Origin: Bolinopsis microptera
Lineage: Eukaryota > Ctenophora > Tentaculata > Lobata > Bolinopsidae
Reading direction: 5' to 3'
DNA length: 64,000 nucleotides
Assembly (NCBI RefSeq): GCF_026151205.1
Contig: NC_087081.1
Coordinates: 12,215,113 to 12,279,112 of the forward strand
Shown here: in pieces, positions 50,896 through 62,380 of the stretch
Layout of the letters: each line of letters opens with the position of its first letter
How positions within the stretch are numbered: the stretch's first letter is position 1
Notes under the pieces: model-generated
Told to the model about the DNA's origin: nothing
Databases searched by the model: none
What the model saw: only the letters and a program-made list of their open reading frames with translations
Made by a program: the position numbers and the translations under genes

Positions 50896-52599
50896 TAACT
50901 TGTACTACTAGTATACTATTACATAACAAGGCTACACGGTGAGCGCAGTGTAATTTAATTACACTATTTTACTTAATGATGCAAAGGAACCTCCATTTAC
51001 GGACGTGAGGAGGGTTAGGACTCCTCCAACTACATTAAATCAATTCCTTCTGTAACGTCCTCAATAAATTTAATAGATTTGTAGTGTTGTAATTAGTATA
51101 ATACAGTAAATTTATGTTCAGCGCGCGCCGCGCATCATACAAAAGCCGCGCACCAACATCTTGTAACGAAATATTTCGTCCATAAATCGAGGGCTCGCTT
51201 TGCGCTATGTCTATACTAGTGTCTTAGAAGAGGTTAATTTTGTGTATGCCATTTTCCGAATCTGTCAATTGTGTTCGATAGTATACCTTGACTGCTTTAC
51301 TGAAAACGTGCTATGATATGTAGAACACGATATGCTTATATCTGCAATCCTATTTAGTCTTGTTGAAACTTACCTGACTTTTTCTGACGATTTCCCTATA
51401 CCATTCGTAAGTACTGCATGTGAATTGAATTATAACATTTTCAAAACGCAATGCATAACAAATCGTATGATTCAAATATAAAACTAACTAAATTCTTTGT
51501 TCTTAAAAAAATTATAATTCACGTGGGGCGTTTTAGAACAAGCCTGGTGTGTATTGTGATGATCCGAAACTTCGGGTTCAATAACATGTTCAAAACTTGA
51601 ATATTACAAAAACTATGTTAACATAAGAGCAACCTGATTCTAATATTTCCAAGATACTTTGTCCAACTAATACTTAAAATAAGGCTCTCCCTGTGGAGTA
51701 TTGAGTTTGTAATAGTTATCAGGGAACATTTATTGTAAATAAGATGTAACATGGTTTAGCCTACATTATCATATGTAAATATATGAATGTATTAGTAAGA
51801 GGTAGATCTGATAAATATGACGTATAATGCCAACATTTTAAAAAACGTAAGAAAACATTTCTGTGGTGTTGGTGCTTCATTGTTGTGTTTCTGAATTTTC
51901 AGTTTGAAATTAACACAAATACTTCTACGTTTAAGTTCTTAATTTTCCTACATTCTAAAATAATGATATCCATTTTTGCCTCACAAATCATTTTTTCATT
52001 AGTGCAATAGTGCTATCAGTTCATGTTAATTTCATTTTATGTGTTCGCAACTTTGTTGGTTAGATATGGACGCGACGAAAGTGAGTTGGTTATAATACAC
52101 ATCACAAAGCATCGTTTCGCTCCCTGTTTTCAAAGCTGTGCACTCAATGTCGGTTTCTATGCAACATATTAATTAATAAAACATGATCAGTAACTTTAAT
52201 TAAATATCGCTACCCACGTTCACTTCCTTGAACACAATCCACAACTCATTCCAACCAGTATAGTATGGTTGTTGTTGGTAGTGTTCAGCAAGAATAGCAG
52301 GGACATAACCAACCATCACAGTCAATTTAGTGTTTGTGCGGAGAGTGTGGGGGTTGACAGTCCCGAGATTTGTGTGGTGCTGTGTGATGTAATGCCACCT
52401 AGGTCATAGGTGTCCACTAACGAACCCTCCGAATAAACCCTCCAAACATGTAATATAATTTGTGTTGTGGTGTGTTATTCAGTATCACCCAACGATATCA
52501 GTAGTAACTCTAATAGTGTAAAACCCACAACCTCAGTAGTAACTCTAATAGTGTAAAACACACAAACTCAGTATTAACTCTCAGTGTAAAACCCACAAC
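50896..52599. other. Presumed upstream or first-intron region of the APP-like gene
   Basis: No convincing coding exon except the tentative signal-peptide stretch at 52029-52071 (MLISFYVFATLLVRYGRDE, followed by GTGAGT). Its phase 1 would put a stop at the start of exon 52872, so an exon between them, or another acceptor, would be needed. Confidence 0.35.
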
Positions 52600-52870
52600 C
52601 TCAGTAGTACTAGTAACTCAGTAGTAACTCAGTAGTAACTCAGTAGTAACTCAGTAGTAACTCAGTATTAACTCAGTAGTAACTCACTAAGTAGTAACTC
52701 AGTAGTAACTCACTAAGTAGTAACTCAGTAGTAACTCACTAAGTAGTAACTCAGTAGTAACTCACTAAGTAGTAACTCAGTAGTAACTCACTAAGTAGTA
52801 AATCAGTAGTAACTCACTAAGTAGTAACTCAGTAGTAACTCACTAAGTAGTAACTCAGTAGTATCTCTCA
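52600..52870. repeat. AACTCAGTAGT / AACTCACTAAGTAGT array ending at a splice acceptor
   Basis: About 20 short units directly upstream of APP exon 52872. The units contain AACTCAG, resembling the acceptor CTCTCAG used at 52871. Confidence 0.92.
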
Positions 52871-52871
52871 G

Positions 52872-55800
52872 TCTAAGACCCTAACCGAAACTCAGACCCA
52901 ACTCCAGGAGAGGCCGGAAGTAGCGTTCCAAGCGAAGCGTCTCAGTAAATACTATGACTTGGGGACGAGCACGTGGCAGGATAGCGGTGTAGGCCTCAAA
53001 CAAACGTACAGTCAGATGCTCACATTCTGCCAGGACATGTACCCTGATAGAGGTACTGTTTATATTAACTTACAATTACTGTTTATATTAACTTACTGTT
53101 TATATTAACTTACTGTTTATATTAACTTACTGTTTATATTAACTTACTGTTTATATTAACTTACTGTTTATATTAACTTACTGTTTATATTAACTTACTA
53201 TTTATATTAAAACTTACTGTTTATATTAACTTACTATTTAGTATTTATATTAAAGTGACCTAATGCATATAGTAACATATTGTTCAGTGTTGAATATTTA
53301 GAAGTGCACTAACAAATTTATATTTTTGGTTATGTTTTCAATTTCGATTGTCGAAGCGTGTTAGGGGGGGGGGGGGGGGGGGGGGAGGCGGGCGGGGGCG
53401 GGCTATAAATGTTACAATTTATTTACTTACTACTTACTATAAAAAACTATGACTTAAAAATGTAACATATAATTACTAATACTAAATATAATATCACATT
53501 ATATTGTATTTTACATTCTACATCCGATACGGTTATGCACTCCAAGATATCTTTCTCTGAAATGAAACATGGTAAACTTCTGAAACTTAAATTTAATCTT
53601 AAACTAAAACTCTAAGGGGCTATCCTATGTCACCAAATAACGCCTAGAAGTTTTTAAGAATGAAATTTTGCTTGTTGAAGTATTTTTATATTTTTAGATT
53701 CTTATATTTTTATATATTTTATGTTTTTATATTGGTATATATTGACGTAGTGGATGGTTGAACTTCCTTAAGTTCCCGCTAATTTTTCTTCTCAGTTCGC
53801 TTACAAGTTGCTTAATGTTTCAGATGTGGTTAGGTTACACCAGGGGGACCCGAAAACGCTGAAATTCTGTAAAATAAAGGACAATTCAAAATGTGCTGAG
53901 TTCGATATCGTTACCTGGATTTGTGGTGAGGGAAATGTCACATATTTAATATGCTCTTCATACGTGATTATTTTATAGTTAATATGTTATTCATTCGTGA
54001 TTATTTCATAATTAATAGGTTATTTACTTCCTTATTTAACAAGTGTTGCTACACAAGCCTCACTATACCGTACTGTATACCGTACTAGCGTACTGTATAC
54101 CGTACTGTATACCGTTCTAGCGTACTGTATACCGTACTGTATACCGTACTAGCGTACTGTATACCGTACTGTATACCGTACTAGCGTACTGTATACAGTG
54201 TTTTAAATAATAGGTTGAGCAGGTTATTCAAAAAGGTTATTATCATAATATAATGTTGTGATTTTTCGTTAGAACCTACAGTGCTCTAATATACTCTACA
54301 GTGCTCTAATATAGAAGTATACTCTACAGTGCTCTAATATACTCAACCTGTTTGCAGTGAGTAGGGACGAGTTCAACACGGAGTCTCACACAGCATCCCC
54401 TGCTTCCACCGCCTCCCGCCCAGTAGCGGCACGCTGTCTCAACGAGACACTGCAGAGCGTGTCTTACGAGACCTGTACTCCAATACAGACTGTTATTTAC
54501 TCTAACTACTGTTCAGAGAACATGACGTTTAGTAAAATGGACAACGTTCAAACCTGCAACATCACTGTTGAGGGGTCAGTTTTGTTTGAATAATCAATAA
54601 TCATTATTATTAAACTTAACTGTTTTGAATGTAACTTGAAATCTTAGCTTTGAAACAAAATTGAAGTTTTACCTTTAAAATACATTTTATTGAATGTGAC
54701 ATTTTTTGTTCAGAAGGGAGACTAGCGGTTTACTATCAGCTGATTTAAAGTGCTGTTCCAAGGAGGAAACATCTCAGGACATCGCTACAATACCAGTTAG
54801 TAACCAATACTTGTTAGTAACAATAGACACTTCTGTTAGTAACCAATACTTGTTAGTAACCAAGACCTTATAGTAACCATAACAACACCAGTTCTAGTTT
54901 TCTTACGAGACATATTTAAAAGGTACGAAATTCCGGTGACCGAAATGATTTGGGACCGAAAATATGGGATTTTTTGCCGAAAACCAACTCATTTCGTACC
55001 CCAAATTAAATCATGGTATTTTGGGATTTTTTCATTTCTTGATATTTTACAAAAATAAAACCCAATATTTGAGAAAATGAATAAAATAAAATATGAAATT
55101 TGAAAAATTACAAGTCAATTTCCTCTTGATCTTCTTGATCTTCTTAATCTTCTGGTTCAGGGACGTTTCTCTCTCCAGTGTAGTGCCAGGTGTTCATTTG
55201 TTAGATGAATCATATTGATAGCTTACTATTACTTTTAATACTTTCAACACTACTATATAACAAATAATTTGAGGTTTTTACTGCGTTTTAAACGACGACC
55301 AACAGCTTTTAGTGGGTTTATCAAGTACTTTTCAGCACTTACCACTATATTTATTTGGTTTGAGTTAAAGTAGAGAGGTCTCAAATCCTTTACAGCAATG
55401 GTTATCACTGATGTCTATGAAAAGATGGAAAAGGAGTTAGAAATGTTAAACGACAGTTTAAAAGGTAAGAAGAAGTTGGATACTATAATTGCAGATTCTT
55501 TAGACTTACCCACAGGGAATAACAAGCCGGATATGTTTGAAGTTATAAAGGAACTATACAGTTTCAGTAAGAGGGCCGTGTCACTACTGAAGACCAAGTC
55601 TATACTAGACACACCTGCACCACAGGAAGGGACAGCTACCGAGGCACTAGATATAGTGAGAAAGGAGCTAGCACAATTTAGACAAATTCTCATTGAGCAC
55701 AATAAAGGTGGTTCAGATATTATACCTGAGATTAAGACCAATCTCGGACCCAGTGAGACTCATACTTTAACTCTGGAAGGGCAGAATGAGGCAGATAAGA

Positions 55801-58800
55801 TAACAGAAGAACTATGGTCCTCAAAGGTGAAGAAACATGTCGCATCAATACTGCCCAGCATCCCTATTAAGGGGGTCTCAGGTGTCAAAGAAGGCACAGC
55901 AAGGTTAATATTCAAGAACAAGGAACTTATGGAGAAAGCTAAAGATGCTCTTAGTGTGGACTACAAAGTGTCTGCAAAATCCCACACCGTGACAATGCTT
56001 GAACCTAAGCTTACTATGTATGATCTCAAGGGAGATTTTGAGTCATCTGAAGAATTGCGCCAGAGCATCCTTGATAAGAACAGTTCCATTAAGAGTTTAG
56101 TTGAAGATGAGAACAACACTTTCAAGGTTATTTTCCTGGAGAAAAACAAGACCTGGGCATGCCTACAAGTGTCAGTGAAAATCAGGCAGTCTATAAGGGA
56201 GTCAGGTGACTTTGTACACGCTGATCTTGGACAGTATAAAGTTAAGGATAGGTATCATGTAATCCAGTGCTTTAACTGTCAGAGCTTCGAACACATGAGT
56301 GGCAGTGATTACTGTAAGTGTAAGAAGTATAATGCCGACCCAGTGTGCTTCTACTGTGCAGGTGCCCACAAATCGAAAGATTGTGAGAAGAAAACGGCGG
56401 GCCGAAGATCTAGTATCAAGTGTACGAACTGTAGCAACAGTAAAGACAAGAATGTCAAAGATAAATGCAAGACACATTCTGCAGCTGACAGATTATGCCC
56501 ATCTTATGTGAGAGAGCAGAGTTATATCATGGCCAGAACGAGCGGATGTGAAACATCAAAAAACTCTTATCTCCAGTGGGCAAAGATTCGACAAAGAGAG
56601 CTTGGGATAAACTAGTTTTAGCCACGTTTAATGTTAATCGTCTAGTGAACAAGACAGTAGATGTTCTTGAGCATCTAACTGATGAGGGGGTTGATATCTG
56701 TTTTCTTCAGGAGACTTTTCTTAAGGAAGCAGATACTGCAAAGCTACAAGAGATACGAGATTTTGGTTGGGGTATTTTATCCAACCCAAGGAAGCATCGT
56801 AGTGGCGGAGGAATAGGTATGATTTCCAATAAGAACCTTAAGTTGAAAAGCAACGGTAGAGTCAAGAAGTACAAGTCTTACCAAGTCATGGAAGTTGTAC
56901 TGGAAACAAATAGTGGGATAATCAGACTTATTGATGTGTATAGACCGCCTTACACCAAAAAGGCCAGGTACACTGAGTGCCACTTCTTGGAAGAATTCAG
57001 TGAATACCTGTGTGATTTGTCCGGTAAGCCAGGAATCCCGGTGATTGCAGGGGATTTTAATTTACATGTTGAAAGACCTAAAGATCTTTACCCCGCAAAG
57101 TTTCTTTCCCTTCTTGATCAGCTTGGTTTCATCCAATGTGTACCACTAGAAAGAACTCACAATCAAGGAGGAACTCTTGACCTCGTGATAACGACCAAAG
57201 TCTTTAGACTCTATAACTTCTATCAACATTGTGGAATCTGGGACTAGATCAGATCATTTTCTTGTTAAATTTGTAGTGTCTGTGAGCCTGAAGACCTCTT
57301 TGAATGATACTAGGGTGATGAACTACCGTGATTTTAAAAGTATTGTGGTTGAGGATTTTAAAGCAGATATTTTGGTTTCTGATATCTGTAAAAGAGATGC
57401 TTGGTGCTCTGAGAGTCTTGATGAGTCAGTTAAGATGTACAGTAGTATTCTATTGGAACTTATGGACAAGCAGTATCCTGTGATCAGTAAGGAGATGAAG
57501 AGTGAAGACAAAGGTAAACCTTGGATGGATCAGGACCTGAAAGCTTTACAGAGGCAGCGGAGAGCAGCTGAGAGAGCCTGGAGGAAAGGCAAGGGACAGA
57601 AGGATATTTTTGTCAACCTCAGGAACAAATTTACTGTCATTGAGCGACAGAAGAGGATTACTTACAATAGAAAAGCCCTCTTAGCCTCTGCGGGAGATAC
57701 GAAGGCTCTGTACAAGAAAGTTTATAGACTCACGGGTGAAACTACCCAAGAAAGGCCACATGGTAATGACACTAAAAAACTTGCAGAAAGTTTTAAAGTT
57801 TTCTTTGCTGATAAAGTGAATGATAACAGACTTGGGATAGAAGAAGAAGGAAGTCATATCGGAGGGAACTTGTCATCGTCAGAGAATCTTGAAAGCACCT
57901 ATTCAGGGCCATCATTTGATAAATTTCACTCCATCACTAGGCAGCACCTGTTACACACCATTTCTAAGATGTCTAACAAGTTTTGTAGTCTTGACCCTAT
58001 TCCAACTTTCATGTTGAAGAAATGCTCTCAGGAGTTGGCACCGATCCTCCTGCACATAATAAACGGTTCTATGTTGCAAGGTGTGTTTCCAGCCGAGATG
58101 AAGGCTGCACTGTTCAAGCCCACTATCAAGAAGAAGAATGCTGATCCAGATATTCTGAAGAATTACAGACCAGTCTCAAATCTTGCAGTTATGTCTAAAC
58201 TGATTGAAAAGATTGTACTTGAGCAGTTGAATAATCACTTACATTTAAACAGTCTGCATTGCCCAGTTCAGTCTGGATACAGAGCGAACCACAGTTGTGA
58301 AACCCTGATGGTCAGGATGGCAGAAGATATTCTTAAGGAAGTGCAGAAGAACAACATTGTGATTGTAGTCCTACTTGATCTCTCTGCTGCTTTCGACACG
58401 ATTGATCATACAATCCTTCTTAAGAAGCTGGCAAAAGATTTTGGTATTAAGGACTCTGCATTGAAATGGTTTAGTTCATACCTCTCAGGCAGGTTTTTCA
58501 AGGTTAAGGTAGATGACTCATTATCTGACTTCCTGTGTCTGTTGTTTGGGGTACCCCAGGGCTCTCTATTGGGACCTATCCTGTTCATCTTATACATTAA
58601 GCTGCTCCAGGAAATAGCTAGAAAGTATGGTCTCGATATACAGCTTTATGCAGATGACTCACAACGTTATATAGCTTTCCACCCGATGAGACCCATGGAG
58701 CTGCAGAATGTCACTAGTAGGATCAATGACTGTCTGTCTGAAATCAAAGTATGGATGGTTAATAATTTCATGAAACTGAATGAGAGCAAGACAGAATTGT

Positions 58801-60534
58801 TAGTCATTGGAAAGCCTTTGGTACTGAAGAAGTTTGACCTTGAAATAACAATAAAGTTTGGTGACACCATTATTACACCAACTGTATGTAAAAACGATAC
58901 CTGGAAGAGTCTTGGAGTGTTACTAGATGAATCTCTCAACATGGAAAGGCAGATTAACAACGTTAAGAAGAACTGTTGCTGGACAATGAATAATCTAAGA
59001 ACTATCAGAAAGTATCTAGACGAGAGAGTTAAGCTCATGCTGGTCAAACAACTGATCATATCAAAGCTGGACTATTGTAATGCCCTTTACATGAATCTTT
59101 CAAAGACTAGAGTGAAGAAGCTGCAATCTGTTCTAAATGCAGGGATACGTTTCATTTATGACATCTATGACAGAAATACTGACTTGTCTCCTTTCTACAA
59201 GAAAGCTCATATTCTCCCTGTTGAAAAGAGGATATTTTTCAAAGTGTGTCTCATCTGTTTCAAAGTGACCCATGGATTGGCACCAATGTACCTCCAAGAT
59301 CAAGAGTTGGTTCAAATGAACAGAGATGATAAGGCTGTCAAAGAAACCAGAACAAAAACAGCATGCAACCTTCTGATGAAGATACCTAAGTTCTCTAAAT
59401 TGAAGGCAGCTAGCAGGCGGTTCAGCAACTATGCACCTGAATCATGGAATTATCTCCCTCTTAATGTCCGTAACATCGATAATATTGTCTCTTTTAAGGG
59501 TAAGTTAAAGAACTATTTGTATGATCAGCTTTAGCCTGGTTAAGCTATTTTTTGTGGCTTCTAGTCTTTTTTGTGTTATTTTTTGTTTTCCGAGTATCCA
59601 CTTCTTGTTTTTCTGGTTTTTATCGGTGTGTCAATAAAATAAATTATGTAATATGTATACTTAAACCATTTTTTGCGACAGTTAATCTGATATTTTCTCT
59701 TTAACAGTATTTAGTATTTTTTTATTTATGAGACCCGTGTTTTCTTTTTAACTTTCTGCTCCGAGGAGGAGAGAAAGTTATTTGAGGAGAACCGCTCAGA
59801 CATGGGCACCATATTGTGTAAATTATTTAGTTATCTTTATACAATATCTTTGTCGCATAGTAGCGGGGTAGTAAATACAGTGTTTCGTTTCGTTTCGTTT
59901 CGTATAATGATAGTAAATCGACAAAGTCATAATTCAAGAAAATATTATGGTGACCTAGTCCGAAAATATGGTGTGTTTTTTTTTCGGAAAACCACTGCAT
60001 TTCGTACGTATAAATATGTCTCGTAAGGTAGTGACCATAAAAACAGCTGTAAGTAACCATAGTTCCATGCTGTAGACTGCTTTCCTCAGAGCGGAGATTA
60101 TAACGTCAAAAATCCCTTTATCCCTTGGACAGATGAACAAACCATAACTTTAAAACCTGATGATCCGGACTTGCCACCTGAGTGGTGTGGGTTAGAGCAG
60201 GTCAGTGTCCTGCGCAGCTGTGTTTATGAAGGAGCACTTTACTCCTGCATAAACACAGCTATACTTAGCTGTTTGTTACAATTGTAGTTTGTGCTATTTT
60301 ATAATTTATTACTTTGACAGTTAGTTTTCTGGAGAGTATAAGTTTATGGTTGACTATACTGTTATTTACTATGGTTTAATTACTATATAATATTGTTATT
60401 TACTGTTAGTAGCCTGTTAGTGGCCTAATGTTTAATGTAATACCAGGTTGAGGGAAAACGAGAAAACATTACAAGCGCTAAGATGGAACTGATGAAACAA
60501 ATATACTCGCAGAATGAAGCCACGGAAGGTTAGT
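52872..60534 (+). CDS. Amyloid precursor protein (APP/APLP-like) homologue, partial
   Basis: Exons 52872-53052, 53824-53925, 54358-54574, 54713-54798, then (after an LINE-filled intron) about 60083-60200 and 60448-60534, all phase-consistent. The first exons encode the E1 growth-factor-like domain: RPEVAFQAKRL, MLTFCQDMYPDRDVVRLHQG, and the Cys-rich KFCKIKDNSKCAEFD. The third and fourth encode the copper-binding subdomain: AARCLNETLQ, YETCTP, YSNYCSENMTF, ADLKCCSKEE. An acidic stretch (KPDDPDLPPEWCGLEQ) and VEGKRENITSAKMELMKQIY look like the linker and the start of the E2 helical domain. The rest (E2, transmembrane, NPxY tail) would lie downstream and was not found. The signal-peptide exon is unresolved; a candidate is 52029-52071 (MLISFYVFATLLV), but its phase does not fit the next exon. 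Cys spacing follows APP; several basic heparin-binding residues appear replaced. Confidence 0.82.
53053..53235. repeat. 17-bp TACTGTTTATATTAACT array starting at a splice donor
   Basis: About ten units; the first base of the array is the GT of the donor after APP exon 52872-53052 (GATAGAG|GTACTGTTTATATTAAC). Confidence 0.93.
53364..53402. repeat. 22-base G run and GC-rich tract
   Basis: Twenty-two consecutive G followed by AGGCGGGCGGGGGCGGGC in an otherwise AT-rich intron of the APP-like gene. It could form a G-quadruplex. The length is uncertain because homopolymers are error-prone. Confidence 0.8.
54058..54200. repeat. GTACTGTATACC / GTACTAGC array
   Basis: About a dozen interleaved short units of CGTACTGTATACCGTACTAG in the APP intron before exon 54358. 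Confidence 0.9.
54268..54345. repeat. TACAGTGCTCTAATATACTC tandem repeat before a splice acceptor
   Basis: Four units of about 20-30 bp, ending 12 bases before the acceptor of APP exon 54358. Confidence 0.85.
55398..56615 (+). CDS. LINE ORF1 protein with zinc-knuckle-like cysteines
   Basis: 405 residues, intact. The N-terminal ~60 residues are helical and charged, followed by an acidic/helical middle. The middle (~140-275) is probably an RNA-binding fold (KGVSGVKEGTARLIFKNKEL). The C-terminal ~290-370 carries Cys/His clusters: CFNCQSFEHMSGSDYCKC, CFYCAGAHKSKDC and CTNCSNSKDK, resembling zinc knuckles of Jockey/CR1-type ORF1 proteins. ORF2 starts 40 bases before its stop, in another frame. 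Confidence 0.82.
   Translation: MVITDVYEKMEKELEMLNDSLKGKKKLDTIIADSLDLPTGNNKPDMFEVIKELYSFSKRAVSLLKTKSILDTPAPQEGTATEALDIVRKELAQFRQILIEHNKGGSDIIPEIKTNLGPSETHTLTLEGQNEADKITEELWSSKVKKHVASILPSIPIKGVSGVKEGTARLIFKNKELMEKAKDALSVDYKVSAKSHTVTMLEPKLTMYDLKGDFESSEELRQSILDKNSSIKSLVEDENNTFKVIFLEKNKTWACLQVSVKIRQSIRESGDFVHADLGQYKVKDRYHVIQCFNCQSFEHMSGSDYCKCKKYNADPVCFYCAGAHKSKDCEKKTAGRRSSIKCTNCSNSKDKNVKDKCKTHSAADRLCPSYVREQSYIMARTSGCETSKNSYLQWAKIRQRELGIN
56576..59534 (+). pseudogene. LINE ORF2: endonuclease and reverse transcriptase, one frameshift
   Basis: The first part (56576 to about 57200) is an APE-type endonuclease: LATFNVNRLVNK, CFLQETFL, VIAGDFNLHV and GGTLDLVIT. The frame then ends at 57247. The second part continues in another frame from about 57205 with VESGTRSDHFLVKF, the final SDH motif of the endonuclease. 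It goes on through the reverse transcriptase: NYRPVSNLAVMSKLIEKIV, LLDLSAAFDTIDH, GVPQGSLLGPILFIL, and LYADDSQ as active site. A C-terminal domain (FYKKAHILPVEKRIFFKVC) follows. All catalytic motifs are present. The single indel is the only disabling change I see. Confidence 0.88.
59880..59905 (+). repeat. (GTTTC)n LINE tail
   Basis: Four to five GTTTC units ending the LINE; it marks the 3' boundary. Confidence 0.85.
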
Positions 60535-60555
60535 TATAATGTAATATATTATATA

Positions 60556-60885
60556 ATATACTTGTTGATATATTGGTTGATATACCTGTTGATATATTGG
60601 TTGATAGACTGGTTGATATACTGGTTGATATATTGGTTGATAGACTGGTTGATAGACTGGTTGATATATTGGTTGATAGACTGGTTGATAGACTGATTGA
60701 TATGTTGGTTGATATACTGGTTGATAGACTGGTTGATATACTGGTTGATAGACTGGTTGATATATTGGTTGATAGACTGGTTGATAGACTGGTTGATATG
60801 TTGGTTGATATACTGGTTGATAGACTGGTTGATATACTGGTTGATAGACTGGTTGATAGACTGGTTGATATACCTGTTGATCTTA
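60556..60885. repeat. 12-bp TTGATAGACTGG / TTGATATACTGG array just after a donor
   Basis: About 27 units starting ~20 bases after the donor of the last visible APP exon (60534). Three open frames occur, all repeat artefacts (VDILVDRLVDI, INQSINQY, LIYWLIDW). Confidence 0.93.
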
Positions 60886-61842
60886 ATCATATAATAAATA
60901 TAATATTATATATATGGAGGCAAAGGTCTTTTAGTGTGCTGATAAACTTACAGTCCATAAAAATGGAGAAATGACAGTCTATCAAAATGGAGACAAGATA
61001 GTTGCTAGGTGACACTCCTGTGGATGGCCCTCAAAGGCCGAAACTAGTTGAGTCTTCAGCAGATCACCTTGGAATACGTCGTATCATTTGTTTGATGACA
61101 CTTAACTATCTTGTGATCCTTTACTGTTTTATTCCGGGGCAATTGTGGCTACAAAACTCGATATTGGCTTGTTTTTTCCACCTCAACGTCAGCGAAAGCT
61201 CTAACAAAATGGAGACAAGGTTTTCGAGTCATGTTCATTATATGCAAGCCTCTTGATTTATGACCTGATATTTAACAGTCCCTTGAACCTATGCTATAGC
61301 TCATATCTACAGCTACCTTTAACCTCATATCTTTAAAAGTGTCCTCCCTACTCTCGCCTCATATTGTGTAAAACCTAATTTTAACGTCTAGGAACGGAAT
61401 GTCTGGGGACTAGTGCTGTGTTTTTGTATGGGGAAGAAGTAAAGTACTAGTTCAATAATAACATTATACTTATCTGAGACCCATACTCCTTCATAATAAC
61501 ACACATTCCTCCGTCATTCCAAGATTCCAGACGTGACGATATCTCACCGCCCTCCCCACAATATCCTTCTTATCTAGGTTGAATAATAAAATCATAATTG
61601 AATAATAACATTATTATTTCATAATCAGATTGAAAAGCGTAATATTATTCCATCTGCTGTACTGTAGAGAACTGTTCACTGTTCATCGTACTAGATGAGA
61701 CATGTAAATATATCATGATATGTTATGTACTACATATATTATGTAGTATGTTAATGATGTGCAAGCTGGTCTCTGATTGAATACCGTTGTGCTCGAGCTC
61801 TGTGTGCAAGGTTACGTACTACCAAATATATTTAATGTACTA

Positions 61843-61922
61843 CATTAGTCACGTGTGTACTACATTAGTCACGTGTGTACTACATTAGTCACGTGTGTAC
61901 TACATTAGTCACGTGTGTACTA
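61843..61922. repeat. 20-bp TACTACATTAGTCACGTGTG repeat
   Basis: Four identical 20-bp units, each with the E-box CACGTG. Confidence 0.92.
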
Positions 61923-61967
61923 CTTTGTTCATTAGATTCTTCCTACATTATAGTCGTTATTAACTAA

Positions 61968-62380
61968 ACTGTGCGTTACTATGGTAACCATTGTGTTGCT
62001 ATAATGACCAGGGTGTTGCTATGGTAACTACCGTGTTGCTATGGTAACCGATATGTTGCTATAGTACCTACTGTGTTGCTATAGTAACTACGGTGTTGCT
62101 ATAGTAACTACGGTGTTGCTATGGTAACCGCTATGTTGCTATAGTAACTACTGTGTTGCTATAGTAACTACGGTGTTGCTATGGTAACCGCTATATTGCT
62201 ATAGTAACTACTGTGTTGCTATGGTAACCGCTATGTTGCTATAGTAACTACTGTGTTGCTATAGTAACTACTGTGTTGCTATGGTAACCGCTATATTGCT
62301 ATAGTAACTACTGTGTTGCTATGGTAACCGCTATGTTGCTATGGTAACTACTGTGTTGCTATGGTCACCACTGTATTAGT
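61968..62380. repeat. TTGCTATGGTAACC / TTGCTATAGTAACTA array with X-box matches
   Basis: About 22 units of 17-18 bp. The GTTGCTATGGTAAC units are exact X-box consensus matches (reverse complement GTTACCATAGCAAC). The alternate CTATAGTAACTA units carry a one-base mismatch. Intergenic, or in an APP intron. Confidence 0.92.

Larger units (their letters stand above)
55180..59905 (+). mobile_element. Nearly intact CR1/L2-like LINE
   Basis: Two ORFs: ORF1 55398-56615 and ORF2 56576-59534, the latter split by one frameshift near 57200-57245. The 3' UTR ends in (GTTTC)n at 59880-59905. The 5' UTR begins somewhere between 55050 and 55390. There is no poly(A) tail, which fits the CR1/L2 group. Same strand as the host APP-like gene. 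Confidence 0.88.
54903..60026. mobile_element. TIR element split by a LINE insertion
   Basis: The left end TTACGAGACATATTTA and the right end TAAATATGTCTCGTAA are perfect inverted repeats. Further internal matches (GGTGACC, CCGAAAATATGG, ATTTCGTAC) lie on both sides. About 130 bp of element remain on the left and about 110 on the right; everything between is the LINE at 55.2-59.9 kb. It is therefore an older palindromic MITE later hit by a LINE, in an APP intron. Confidence 0.75.

Noticed and set aside
52029-52071. Signal-peptide exon of the APP-like gene
   Set aside because: Attractive hydrophobic start with a good donor, but its phase leads to an immediate stop at exon 52872; kept only as a tentative note.
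60513-60974. ORFs of repeating VDILVDR, NQSINQY and LIYWLID
   Set aside because: Twelve-bp array artefacts on both strands.
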